Shown here: positions 1-7,146 of the stretch, piece after piece | Numbering within the stretch: position 1 is the stretch's first letter | Layout of the letters: each line of letters starts with the position of its first letter | Notes under the pieces: model-generated | The model's database searches: none | The model's input: the letters and a program-made list of their open reading frames with translations, nothing else | Told to the model about the DNA's origin: nothing | NCBI GenBank assembly: GCA_024404655.1 | Contig: JAKSPR010000011.1 | Location: 1 to 19,761, forward strand | Length of the DNA stretch: 19,761 nt | DNA from: Clostridia bacterium | GTDB taxonomy: Bacteria; Bacillota; Clostridia; Oscillospirales; CAG-272 | Direction of reading: 5' to 3' | Translations under genes and position numbers: made by a program

Positions 1-143
1 GGGATTCTTTAAGGGTTTCGCGAAGCGAAAGCCCTTGGGGGCTTGGCGTGGAGCCTCCTCTCCCTCCTTCCGATTCGTTCCCCCCAGCGGTGTCGCTGGA
101 TAATAAACTCTCCTGCCAAGGAGAGAATAACCTATAGATAATA
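1..143. other. Hairpin-rich non-coding stretch
   Basis: No convincing gene is seen here. The stretch holds several small inverted repeats. AAGGGTTTCGC (11-21) faces GCGAAAGCCCTT (25-36) across GAA, with one bulged G. CAGCG/CGCTG flanks GTGT near position 90. CTCTCC/GGAGAG flanks TGCCAA near position 115. With the three hairpins at 149-236 this makes about six hairpins in 240 bp. It is probably the 3' non-coding space beyond uraA. Whether a gene ends to the left of the window cannot be seen. Confidence 0.5.
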
Positions 144-172
144 GAAAAAGCCCCCCGCTTCCGCGGGGGGCT
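144..172 (-). terminator. Rho-independent terminator (distal)
   Basis: A perfect 10-bp stem, AGCCCCCCGC (149-158) against GCGGGGGGCT (163-172), closes a 4-nt loop. On the minus strand it is followed by five T (complement of 144-148) and TCTATT-like sequence, so it terminates leftward transcription. It lies behind another terminator and may act as a back-up. Confidence 0.75.
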
Positions 173-178
173 AAACCC

Positions 179-200
179 TTTGCCCGCCAAAGCGGGCAAA
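179..200. other. Perfect 9-bp hairpin between two terminators
   Basis: TTTGCCCGC (179-187) pairs with GCGGGCAAA (192-200) across a 4-nt loop. There is no clear T tract on either side. It sits between the two terminators that follow uraA and may be an RNA-stabilising 3' structure. Confidence 0.5.
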
Positions 201-236
201 GAAAAACCGCCGCAAACGCTTTCACGTTTGCGGCGG
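201..236 (-). terminator. uraA terminator
   Basis: CCGCCGCAAACG (207-218) pairs perfectly with CGTTTGCGGCGG (225-236) around a 6-nt loop. The minus strand continues with five T after the stem (202-206). It starts 15 bp after the uraA stop codon, so it is the natural end of the pyrR-uraA transcript. Confidence 0.85.
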
Positions 237-250
237 CAATCAATCAGAAT

Positions 251-1591
251 TTAAGCCTTCTTAGAACCTGCATGCAGCATGATGTTCACAAGAATACCAA
301 GAATCAGCGCAGTCGCAATCTCAGTAACGGTGATCGCACCAAAGTGCAGAGACAGACCACCGATACCGCAGATCAGAATGGTGGAAACAACAAACAGATT
401 TCTGTTGTCTTCCAGATCGACTTTCTGAACCATCTTCAGACCGGAGACAGCGATGAAGCCGTACAGAGCGATGCAGACACCACCCATGACACAGGCAGGA
501 ATGGAATCCAGCAGCGTGACAAACGGACCAAAGAAGGAGATCAGAATGCAGATGATCGCAGTGCAGATAATGGTCGCTACGGATGCGTTGCCGGTGATGG
601 CAACACATGCAATGGACTCACCGTAGGTGGTGTTGGGGCAGCCGCCGAAGATCGCACCGGCGAAGGAACCGACACCGTCACCAAGCAGAGTTCTGTGCAG
701 ACCGGGATCTTCCAGAAGGTCTTTTTCGATGATGGAGGAGATGTTCTTGTGGTCAGCAATGTGCTCAGCAAAGACGACCAGAGCGACAGGCACGTATGCT
801 GCAGCAAGGGAGAGAATGTAGGTGCCGTTAATGTCGGCAAAACCTTTGATTGCTTTCAGGAAGGAGAATTCCGGAACAGCGAAGATCGACATGCCGCTGA
901 AGATGGAGAAGTCGATGACTTTCAGAGCATCAATGTTTGCTGCATTGCCGATGACGGTAAAGATCGCTGCAAGCGCATAGCCTGCGGCAATACCGATGAT
1001 GAAGGGGATCAGCTTGCCCATCTTCTTGCCGAAGACAGAGCAGAGGCAGACAACAGCGAGGGTAACGAGACCGCAGATGATGGCGATATAGACGTTTCCG
1101 CCTGCATCGGCAGTCTGCAGATCACCGACAGCATTGCCGGCAAGGGAGAGACCGATGATGGAGACGGTCGGACCGATGACCTGTGCAGGCATCAGCTTGT
1201 TGACCCACTGTGCACCTGCAAACTTGACAATGATTGCGATGACAACGTATGCAAGCGCTGCCATAGCTGCACCGATGATGATACCGAGGAAGCCGCCTGC
1301 GACGGAAAGAGCACCGCCGAATGCTGCTGCCATGGAACCGAGGAATGCGAAGGAGGAGCCGAGGAATACAGGGCTTCTGCCTTTGGTGAAGAGGACATAC
1401 ACGAGGGTACCGACGCCTGCGCCGAACAGTGCTGCTGCAGGGCTCATAGCGACTTCACCAACATCGTAGGTTCCGCTGATGATCATCGGAACTGCGATGG
1501 TTGCAGCCAGAATGGCAAGTACCTGCTGAAGCGCAAATACGATCATCTGGCCAAACTTCGGTTTGTCCTGGGGCTGGTAAACGAGTTTCAT
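251..1591 (-). CDS. uraA: Uracil permease (NCS2 family)
   Basis: This is a membrane symporter of the nucleobase:cation symporter-2 family that probably imports uracil with protons. The 446-residue protein is hydrophobic along its length, with many Gly/Ala-rich membrane segments. It carries the family hallmark NTTYGE inside a GGCPNTTYGES stretch (about residue 320), preceded by DGVGSFAGAIFG. The N-terminal FALQQVLAILAATIAVP is typical of the first NCS2 helix. The ATG follows GGAGG at 7-nt spacing. It lies 32 bp downstream of pyrR on the same strand, so it is almost surely the second gene of a pyrR-uraA (pyrP-like) salvage operon controlled by the PyrR attenuator upstream. Uracil rather than xanthine as substrate is inferred from this linkage. 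A long open frame on the opposite strand (272-1642) is a shadow. Confidence 0.93.
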   Translation of the reverse strand: MKLVYQPQDKPKFGQMIVFALQQVLAILAATIAVPMIISGTYDVGEVAMSPAAALFGAGVGTLVYVLFTKGRSPVFLGSSFAFLGSMAAAFGGALSVAGGFLGIIIGAAMAALAYVVIAIIVKFAGAQWVNKLMPAQVIGPTVSIIGLSLAGNAVGDLQTADAGGNVYIAIICGLVTLAVVCLCSVFGKKMGKLIPFIIGIAAGYALAAIFTVIGNAANIDALKVIDFSIFSGMSIFAVPEFSFLKAIKGFADINGTYILSLAAAYVPVALVVFAEHIADHKNISSIIEKDLLEDPGLHRTLLGDGVGSFAGAIFGGCPNTTYGESIACVAITGNASVATIICTAIICILISFFGPFVTLLDSIPACVMGGVCIALYGFIAVSGLKMVQKVDLEDNRNLFVVSTILICGIGGLSLHFGAITVTEIATALILGILVNIMLHAGSKKA

Positions 1592-1623
1592 GAGAAAACC
1601 TCCATTTGGAATTTATATAAATT

Positions 1624-2193
1624 TTATTTCGCGCAAAGGTAAACGGCGGTCACCCCGTCGGGAGCATTCGTCTGCACAGAGACGCTTTCTTCATGGGAGG
1701 TGGGAACATTCTTGCCTACATAGTCCGGCCGGATGGGGAGCTCGCGGTGTCCGCGGTCCACAAGAACGGCAAGCTGGACCGTTGCGGGTCTGCCGTTGGA
1801 GAACAGGGCTTCTATGGCGGCACGGATGGTGCGCCCGGTACAAATCACATCGTCGACCAGAACCACATCACGACCGTTGATGTCAAAGGGCAGCTTTTCC
1901 CGGTCTGTAATCGTGTGCATGCTGTGAGCATGACCGGCAGAGTCATGATCAAGATCGTCGCGGAACAGGGCGATATCAAGGGACCCGCAGGGGACTTCCG
2001 TTCCTTCGACCCGCATGAGATTTTCCTTTAAGAGCTCTGCCAGAGGCACACCGCCTCGGCGGATTCCAACCAGACATAAGGAGTCGCAGCCTTTGTTTTT
2101 TTCAATGATTTCATGGGTAATACGCATCATGGCGCGGCGGATTGCCGCTTCATCCATGAGGACCGCTTTGATGGCACCCTCCGGCTGCTTCAC
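1624..2193 (-). CDS. pyrR: Bifunctional PyrR: pyr attenuation regulator / uracil phosphoribosyltransferase
   Basis: PyrR binds the leader RNA of pyrimidine genes when UMP/UTP is abundant and promotes termination. It also has uracil phosphoribosyltransferase activity. The 189-residue protein has the PRPP loop VLVDDVICTGRT (residues 111-122), the LVGIRRGGVPLA segment (41-52) and VLVDRGHRELPIRPDYVGKN (143-162), all typical of PyrR. I chose the GTG at 2193 as start because GGGGGAGG lies 10 nt upstream. The frame stays open to 2229, but that stretch overlaps the attenuator terminator and lacks a ribosome site. Family members usually begin shortly before the MDEAAIRRA motif found here at residue 13. 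The gene is first in an operon with uraA and is autoregulated through the leader at 2233-2396. Confidence 0.95.
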   Translation of the reverse strand: MKQPEGAIKAVLMDEAAIRRAMMRITHEIIEKNKGCDSLCLVGIRRGGVPLAELLKENLMRVEGTEVPCGSLDIALFRDDLDHDSAGHAHSMHTITDREKLPFDINGRDVVLVDDVICTGRTIRAAIEALFSNGRPATVQLAVLVDRGHRELPIRPDYVGKNVPTSHEESVSVQTNAPDGVTAVYLCAK

Positions 2194-2232
2194 TGGTAAT
2201 ACGCCTCCCCCGTCTGAAAAGGAAATCAAACA

Positions 2233-2269
2233 GAAAAAATCCTGCCCGATTGATGATATCCGGCAGGAT
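2233..2269 (-). terminator. pyr attenuator terminator
   Basis: Read on the minus strand, ATCCTGCC (2269-2262) pairs with GGCAGGAT (2246-2239) and is followed by TTTTTCTGTTT. It lies between the promoter and the pyrR start, 40-75 bp before the GTG, so it must be read through for expression. It is the termination half of a PyrR attenuator. Confidence 0.85.
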
Positions 2270-2376
2270 CGTTGTATTTCTCACATTTTTCCACGCGCAG
2301 AAAAGCCCCCATGGGTGTTCTTTACACGGGTTTCCAGAATACAAATCTTACCGGCATCTCTGTACCGACTTAAAGT
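2260..2376 (-). promoter_or_regulatory. PyrR-binding loop and antiterminator in the pyr leader
   Basis: On the minus strand, CGGTACAGAGATGCCG (2367-2352) matches the known PyrR anti-antiterminator loop, typically CAGUCCAGAGAGGCUG. One C-G pair is replaced by A-U, a compensated change. Flanking UUUAA and AAGA also fit. The 3' side of this loop, CCGGTAAGATTTGTATT (2354-2338), can instead pair with AATACAACGATCCTGCCGG (2278-2260). That pairing contains the 5' arm of the terminator. The three elements are therefore mutually exclusive: PyrR-stabilised loop, antiterminator, terminator. The pairing is read from sequence; the mechanism is that of Bacillus pyr operons. Confidence 0.85.
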
Positions 2377-2390
2377 CTTGTTCGAGGGAT

Positions 2391-2420
2391 ATTATATCAC
2401 AAAGCGTCGTATTTTGTAAA
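2391..2420 (-). promoter_or_regulatory. Sigma-A-type promoter of pyrR-uraA
   Basis: The minus strand shows TTTACA (2420-2415), an 18-bp spacer and TATAAT (2396-2391). The expected transcript starts near 2384, just before the PyrR loop, which supports the assignment. Confidence 0.8.
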
Positions 2421-2561
2421 TACTGATAATTAACCAAAAATAAAGTTTTTTCTTGTCACTTTTGTTGATATTTTTCTTCTCTGCCGCCAATCGCTCCGGC
2501 TGCCCGGAAGGGGGCGATTTCCACCATGCCGCCGCACGCCTAAAAATTATCTTTTTGTGCC

Positions 2562-2590
2562 TTGACAAACCTGTCAAAAACAGATATACT
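2562..2590 (+). promoter_or_regulatory. Sigma-A-type promoter of rlmH
   Basis: TTGACA (2562-2567), a 17-bp spacer and TATACT (2585-2590) stand about 40 bp before the rlmH start. The -35 box is one arm of a perfect inverted repeat, TTGACA-AACC-TGTCAA (2562-2577), which could be an operator or chance. The 140 bp between this promoter and the divergent pyr promoter shows no gene. Confidence 0.8.
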
Positions 2591-2629
2591 ATAATGTGAG
2601 AAAGTATCGCAAAAACAAAGGAGCCGCTT

Positions 2630-3112
2630 ATGCTGAACATCACCGTGATATCCGTCGGAACCATCAAGGAAAAGTATCTGACGGACGCACTCAAGGAATA
2701 CTATAAACGGCTCGGCGCTTACGCAAAGGTCACAGACTGCCAGTTGAAGGATGAGCATCTTCCCGATAATCCCGCACCGGCCGAAATTCAGGCCGCTGTG
2801 GAGCGCGAGGGCAAAAGAATCCTTGCATCCATCCCCAAACGCGCGTATGTTGTCGCCCTCTGCATCGAGGGCAAGCAGATTTCCTCCGAGGATTTTGCAA
2901 AACGCATTGACGCAATCGCCGTGGACGGTTATTCCGATCTTGTTTTTATCATCGGCGGTTCAGACGGACTTTCCGATGAGGTCAAACGCGCAGCGGACTG
3001 GAAGCTCTCTTTCTCACCGATGACGTTCCCGCATCAGCTCATGCGGGTCATACTGGCAGAACAGCTCTACCGCGCCATGAATATTCTCGGCGGCGGAAAG
3101 TACCATAAATAA
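2630..3112 (+). CDS. rlmH: 23S rRNA (pseudouridine1915-N3)-methyltransferase RlmH
   Basis: RlmH is a small SPOUT-class methyltransferase that uses SAM to methylate the N3 of pseudouridine 1915 in helix 69 of 23S rRNA on the assembled ribosome. The 160-residue product has the expected length (about 155-160) and opening, MLNITVISVGTIKEKYL. It also has the C-terminal SAM-binding knot: FIIGGSDGLSDEV (about 114-126), then SPMTFPHQLMRVILAEQLYRA and the closing GGKYHK. The ATG follows AAAGGAG at about 7 nt. The WG-repeat gene follows after 16 bp, so they are probably co-transcribed from the promoter at 2562. Confidence 0.96.
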   Translation: MLNITVISVGTIKEKYLTDALKEYYKRLGAYAKVTDCQLKDEHLPDNPAPAEIQAAVEREGKRILASIPKRAYVVALCIEGKQISSEDFAKRIDAIAVDGYSDLVFIIGGSDGLSDEVKRAADWKLSFSPMTFPHQLMRVILAEQLYRAMNILGGGKYHK

Positions 3113-3128
3113 CGAGGTAAAAACACAC

Positions 3129-4799
3129 ATGAAAAAACGCATCCTGTATGCTATGAACACAGCTGTGGTCCGAGTCGTCTCTCTGGCGCTTCTCGCTATG
3201 CTGACACTGGCGGCGGCTTTGTACCAGAAGGGATATTACGATTTCACGTTCATCGAGCGTGTCCCGCTGCCCGGCTACGGCGCGGATGATACCCCCGATT
3301 CACCGGTCACACCCGAAACGGAGCAGACCCCGGATACCGAGGAAATCCCCTCCATCGGTACAGGCGATGTGGGCCAGACCGACAGTCCCGCTCCGGATGA
3401 TCCCACAACCCCGCCCACCAATCCCTCCAATCCCGGTACTACCCAGACTACCACTTCCAAAAAGGCAGCGGATGTTATCGCAGGTCTGACTTCCACCCGC
3501 TCAGCCCTTTCCGCAGGCTATACCATGCAGACCGGAGGCACCTTCCAGAAGGGCAAATGGGTCTTCACGGACCTCGGCATCAAGGGCTTTTCCGATCAGT
3601 ATTCTTTATCCGAATACCAAAGACGCACAGTCATGACCACCGAGTATGAGCGCGGCTGCATCGTCCAGTCTCCCACCACGGAGACCGCCAAGCGCCCTGC
3701 CGTCATGCTGAAAAACGGCCTCATCATCAAGGATAACGGAAAAGGTTCCCTTGAAGTTCTGCGCCTCGACGGTACCGTGATGCTGAAGGACTATGATGAG
3801 AGTACCTTCTATCTCACCGATCTGCGCGACGCAGAAGGACACGTCCTTTTCTGCGCGCCGAAGATCGAAAAGGAAACCGTTTTCCTGCCCATCATGCAGC
3901 CCAACGAATACTCCGGCATCCCGGAGGAAACAGGCTTCTATGAGGAAGAAGAAACCGAAGTTGAGTACGTTGTCAACACTTATTGGTATCTGTCTGCCGA
4001 TAACAAATGGGTCGTCAGCAGCTATACCGATGAAAATCCTCCGGTGGAGCTGAACAAGGGCCTCTCCTTTGATGCGCCCTCCGACTACGGCGAAAGCGAC
4101 TGCGATATCGAGCGCTTCTATGCTTACGGCTCCTGGGGCTTCCGCAGCAAGTCCACGGGACAGACACTGCTCTCTCCCCGCTACCGCATGGCGTATAATT
4201 TCCATGACGGCTACGCCATTGTGCTGGACTACTACCAGATGCACATCATTGATAAAAATTTCCGTGACGTCTACGTTTCCGGCTTTGAATATCCCGAAAC
4301 CTTTGTCACCTTCAATGAACTGACGATGCCCGACACCAACGGCATTGAAAATCTGGGCACCTACTATGTCAGCCACGGTCTGACCCGCGTCCGCTACCGC
4401 AGAAACCTTTCCACCTACAAGGTTTATAACTATATCAAGACAGACGACTATTCCACTCTGATTGATCTCTCCGGCAAGGAGTTCCCGTTCCCCACGGGGT
4501 ACTCCATGATCAGCTATTCCGACGGTGTGATTCTTCTCAAAAAAGACGGGGAAGAGCTTTACGGCTATATGAACTATAAAGGTGAGTGGATCGCGCAGCC
4601 GATGTACACTTATGCGCGGCCCTTTATCTCCGGTCTCGGCGTTCTCGGATATGCGAACGGAAAGAAAGGCATTATTGATGTCAGCGGCAGCTGGGTTCTG
4701 CCCATGTCGTTTGAAGCAGTATCGGATGTGTCTATGGGCGGTGTGACGGTGTTTGACCGTACCACCGGGTGGCATGTGCTGCAGTGTGCGGCGAAATAA
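3129..4799 (+). CDS. Membrane-anchored WG-repeat protein
   Basis: Function is unknown. The 556-residue protein has a positively charged N-terminus and one membrane segment (about 12-32). Next is a Pro/Thr/Asp-rich linker (about 47-110) and a long extracytoplasmic region. The C-terminal part holds degenerate WG-type (KWG-like) units, such as YGSWGFRSKSTGQTLLSPRY, YGYMNYKGEWIAQPMY and KKGIIDVSGSWVLP. Such repeats are thought to form beta-propeller-like surface domains. The signal segment lacks a lipobox or obvious cleavage site, so it is probably an N-terminal anchor. GAGGT stands about 10 nt before the ATG. It follows rlmH by 16 bp, but no functional link is evident. A 410-codon open frame on the other strand is a shadow. 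The WG assignment is moderately sure; no ligand or partner can be named. Confidence 0.85.
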   Translation: MKKRILYAMNTAVVRVVSLALLAMLTLAAALYQKGYYDFTFIERVPLPGYGADDTPDSPVTPETEQTPDTEEIPSIGTGDVGQTDSPAPDDPTTPPTNPSNPGTTQTTTSKKAADVIAGLTSTRSALSAGYTMQTGGTFQKGKWVFTDLGIKGFSDQYSLSEYQRRTVMTTEYERGCIVQSPTTETAKRPAVMLKNGLIIKDNGKGSLEVLRLDGTVMLKDYDESTFYLTDLRDAEGHVLFCAPKIEKETVFLPIMQPNEYSGIPEETGFYEEEETEVEYVVNTYWYLSADNKWVVSSYTDENPPVELNKGLSFDAPSDYGESDCDIERFYAYGSWGFRSKSTGQTLLSPRYRMAYNFHDGYAIVLDYYQMHIIDKNFRDVYVSGFEYPETFVTFNELTMPDTNGIENLGTYYVSHGLTRVRYRRNLSTYKVYNYIKTDDYSTLIDLSGKEFPFPTGYSMISYSDGVILLKKDGEELYGYMNYKGEWIAQPMYTYARPFISGLGVLGYANGKKGIIDVSGSWVLPMSFEAVSDVSMGGVTVFDRTTGWHVLQCAAK

Positions 4800-4818
4800 T
4801 ATTATCAGTTTCATCGCG

Positions 4819-4869
4819 GGGAAGCGGAGGGGAACCATCTCAGACGCCGAAGTTTCCCCTCCGCTTCCC
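4819..4869. other. Long perfect inverted repeat after the WG-repeat gene
   Basis: GGGAAGCGGAGGGGAA (4819-4834) and TTCCCCTCCGCTTCCC (4854-4869) are perfect 16-bp complements with a 19-nt loop, starting 20 bp after the stop codon. There is no T tract on either side, so it is not a canonical terminator. It may act as a weak terminator or a 3' stabiliser. Confidence 0.6.
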
Positions 4870-4958
4870 GGTTAGTCCGGGATATTGTTGAAGTTCTGTG
4901 ATCCCCCATCGTCACCCCTCCTTGGCTGAGATCGGCGGAAGCCGCGGCTCTGGAAAAT

Positions 4959-5083
4959 GTTTTTTCGATTCGCCTGCGGCGAATCGTGGATAATGTTTCG
5001 GACCGCCTGAGCGGATGGCGTTTCAGCATATCTGCGGTGGATCGCGGGTGGTGTTTCGGTTTGCCTTTGGCGGATCGGATGGG
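4959..5083. repeat. Degenerate tandem repeat, about 33-bp unit, four copies
   Basis: Four units start with GTTTC or GTTTT at 4959, 4995, 5020 and 5053. Each continues with a GCCT-xx-GGCGGATCG-like core and a GG(A/G)TGGT-like tail. The unit lengths are about 36, 25 (a deleted copy), 33 and 31. The first copy contains the palindrome CGATTCGCC-TGC-GGCGAATCG (4966-4986). The array lies in the 413-bp gap between the WG-repeat gene and mnmG (4800-5212). Apart from the inverted repeat before it, I see nothing else convincing in that gap. Open frames on the minus strand across it only reflect the repeat. Confidence 0.6.
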
Positions 5084-5120
5084 AAAAGATTCCGCGCGGA
5101 CGTGGGACGGCGGTGCAGCT

Positions 5121-5147
5121 TTGTGCGTTGCTCCGGATACATATAAT
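5121..5147 (+). promoter_or_regulatory. Weak candidate promoter for mnmG
   Basis: TATAAT (5142-5147) lies about 65 bp before mnmG. The best upstream box, TTGTGC (5121-5126), is only 15 bp away, so the -35 is poor. The -10 looks good; the call is tentative. Confidence 0.35.
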
Positions 5148-5212
5148 ATAAAGAATCAAAAAAGCATTCCCGGCGGGATCGTCGGGAGAACGAAAGCAGG
5201 ATATAATCGGTT

Positions 5213-7114
5213 ATGATCACCTATCAGGCAGGCAGCGCGGATGTGGCTGTCATCGGGGCGGGACATGCTGGCATTGAAGCTGCGCTGGCCTGTGCCCGGC
5301 TGGGGCTGAAAACCCTATTATTTACAATCAATCTGGATGCGGTGGGCAACATGCCCTGCAATCCCTCCATCGGCGGCACTGGCAAGGGACACCTTGTTTA
5401 CGAGATCGACGCGCTGGGCGGAGAAATGGGCTACGCAGCGGACTGCGTCACCATGCAGAGCCGCATCCTGAACCTCGGCAAAGGTCCGGCGGTCCACTCC
5501 AAGCGCGTACAGGCCGACCGTCAGCGCTACCGCGTGCTGATGAAAAAGACGTTGGAGCGTACGGAAAACCTCACCCTCATTCAGGCGGAGATCGTCGATT
5601 TCCACTGTGAGACGGATCAGGGTGGACGGCGGCATGTGAGCTCCGTGACGACGAAATACGGCGCAGTCTGGAATGTCCGGGCGGCCGTCATCTGCGCGGG
5701 AACCTATCTCCACGGCGAGGTCATCGTCGGTGAGGTCTCTTTCCCCTCCGGCCCCGACGGTATGCTCCCGGCGACGGAGTTTTCTTCCGCGCTGGAGCGC
5801 GAGGGCATCACCCTGCGCCGCTTCAAGACGGGAACCCCCGCACGGGTCCTCAAATCTTCCATCGACTATACCGATCTTGAAGTCCAGTATGGAGACGAGA
5901 ACATCACCCCGTTCTCCGTCCGCACGGACGCAGACGCTTACGCAAAGATCCCCCAGACGGTGTGCCATGTGGTCTATACCAATGAGGAGACCCATAAAAT
6001 TATCAGAGACAATCTGGACCGCAGTCCCATCTATTCCGGACGCATCCACGGCATCGGCCCCCGTTACTGTCCTTCCATTGAGGACAAGGTGGTGCGTTTT
6101 GCAGATAAGCCCCGCCATCAGCTCTTTCTGGAACCCATGGGCAATGATACCGAGGAAATCTACGTGCAGGGCTTTTCTTCCTCCCTGCCGGAAGAAGTCC
6201 AGAGAAAGATGCTCCACAGTCTGAAAGGTATGGGGGAAGCACAGATGATGCGCACCGCCTACGCCATACAGTATGACTGCATCGACCCCACCGAGCTCCG
6301 CCCGACTCTCGAATTCAAGGATATCACAGGACTTTACGGTGCGGGACAGTTCAACGGTACCTCCGGTTATGAGGAGGCCGCCGCACAGGGTCTTGTCGCC
6401 GGCATCAATGCCGCAAGACAGTTAAAGGGCGAAGCGCCGCTGATTCTCACCCGCGATACTTCCTATATCGGCATGCTCATCGACGATCTTGTGACGAAAG
6501 GTACCAACGAGCCTTACCGCGTCATGACCAGCCGCTCCGAATACCGTCTTCTGCTCCGGCAGGACAACGCCGACGCCCGCCTGACCCCCCTCGGTCATGC
6601 GGTCGGACTGATCAGCGAGGAACGTTATCAGAAGTTCCTTGAAAAACAGGAGCAGATCAAAGAGGAAGTCGCAAGAGCTCAGGCCCTGACGATCCCCCCC
6701 TCAAAGACCCTGACAAGGATCTGCGAAGAACATGAAACCCAGCCGCCCACTACCGGCATGCGCTTGGCGGAACTGCTCAAACGCCCCCAGCTCGATTATG
6801 AGGCCCTTGCCCCTGTCGATCCCACCCGCCCGCAGCGCTCCGGCGTGATCTTTGACGCGGCACAGGTGCTGATCAAATATGAGGGCTACATCGCCCGGGA
6901 ACTTCTGGAAGTGGAGAAATTCCGCAAGCTGGAAGGCACGCTGCTCCCGCCGGATACGGACTATTCCGAGATCCGCGGCATCCGTATCGAGGCTTCCCAG
7001 AAGCTGCAGAAATTCCGCCCCGAGAGCATCGGACAGGCGTCCCGCATCTCCGGCATCAGCCCCGCAGACATTTCCGTTCTGCTGATCTGGCTGAAACAGA
7101 AACAAAAATCATAA
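5213..7114 (+). CDS. mnmG: tRNA uridine 5-carboxymethylaminomethyl modification enzyme MnmG (GidA)
   Basis: MnmG is the FAD- and NADH-using partner of the GTPase MnmE. Together they build the (carboxymethyl)aminomethyl group on wobble U34 of several tRNAs. The 633-residue length is normal (about 620-640). The dinucleotide motif GAGHAGIEAAL is at residues 15-25. The signature CNPSIGGTGKGHLVYEID starts at Cys49, a conserved family cysteine. The second signature, GQFNGTSGYEEAAAQGLVAG, lies near residues 379-398. The C-terminal MnmE/tRNA-binding helical domain (FRPESIGQASRISGISPADI) is intact. The ribosome site is weak (AGGA about 12 nt before the ATG), but the start fits the family because the FAD motif begins at residue 15. 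mnmE is not in this window. The next gene starts 32 bp downstream. Confidence 0.96.
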   Translation: MITYQAGSADVAVIGAGHAGIEAALACARLGLKTLLFTINLDAVGNMPCNPSIGGTGKGHLVYEIDALGGEMGYAADCVTMQSRILNLGKGPAVHSKRVQADRQRYRVLMKKTLERTENLTLIQAEIVDFHCETDQGGRRHVSSVTTKYGAVWNVRAAVICAGTYLHGEVIVGEVSFPSGPDGMLPATEFSSALEREGITLRRFKTGTPARVLKSSIDYTDLEVQYGDENITPFSVRTDADAYAKIPQTVCHVVYTNEETHKIIRDNLDRSPIYSGRIHGIGPRYCPSIEDKVVRFADKPRHQLFLEPMGNDTEEIYVQGFSSSLPEEVQRKMLHSLKGMGEAQMMRTAYAIQYDCIDPTELRPTLEFKDITGLYGAGQFNGTSGYEEAAAQGLVAGINAARQLKGEAPLILTRDTSYIGMLIDDLVTKGTNEPYRVMTSRSEYRLLLRQDNADARLTPLGHAVGLISEERYQKFLEKQEQIKEEVARAQALTIPPSKTLTRICEEHETQPPTTGMRLAELLKRPQLDYEALAPVDPTRPQRSGVIFDAAQVLIKYEGYIARELLEVEKFRKLEGTLLPPDTDYSEIRGIRIEASQKLQKFRPESIGQASRISGISPADISVLLIWLKQKQKS

Positions 7115-7146
7115 CGCCGTCCCCGAACAGTCCATGGAGGTTGAAT

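Noticed and set aside
272..1642. 456-codon open frame on the plus strand
   Set aside because: It lies opposite uraA, has a low-complexity Asp/Gly/Cys-rich translation and no family features. It is a shadow of the permease gene.
3606..4838. 410-codon open frame on the minus strand
   Set aside because: It is antisense to the WG-repeat gene, which has better signals: ribosome site, membrane segment and repeats.
4959..5083. Possible CRISPR array
   Set aside because: The units are contiguous and degenerate with no unique spacers, and no cas gene is present.
4872..5220. Minus-strand frames across the mnmG upstream gap
   Set aside because: Their periodic Pro/Arg/Asn-rich translation comes from the tandem DNA repeat, and they lack ribosome sites.
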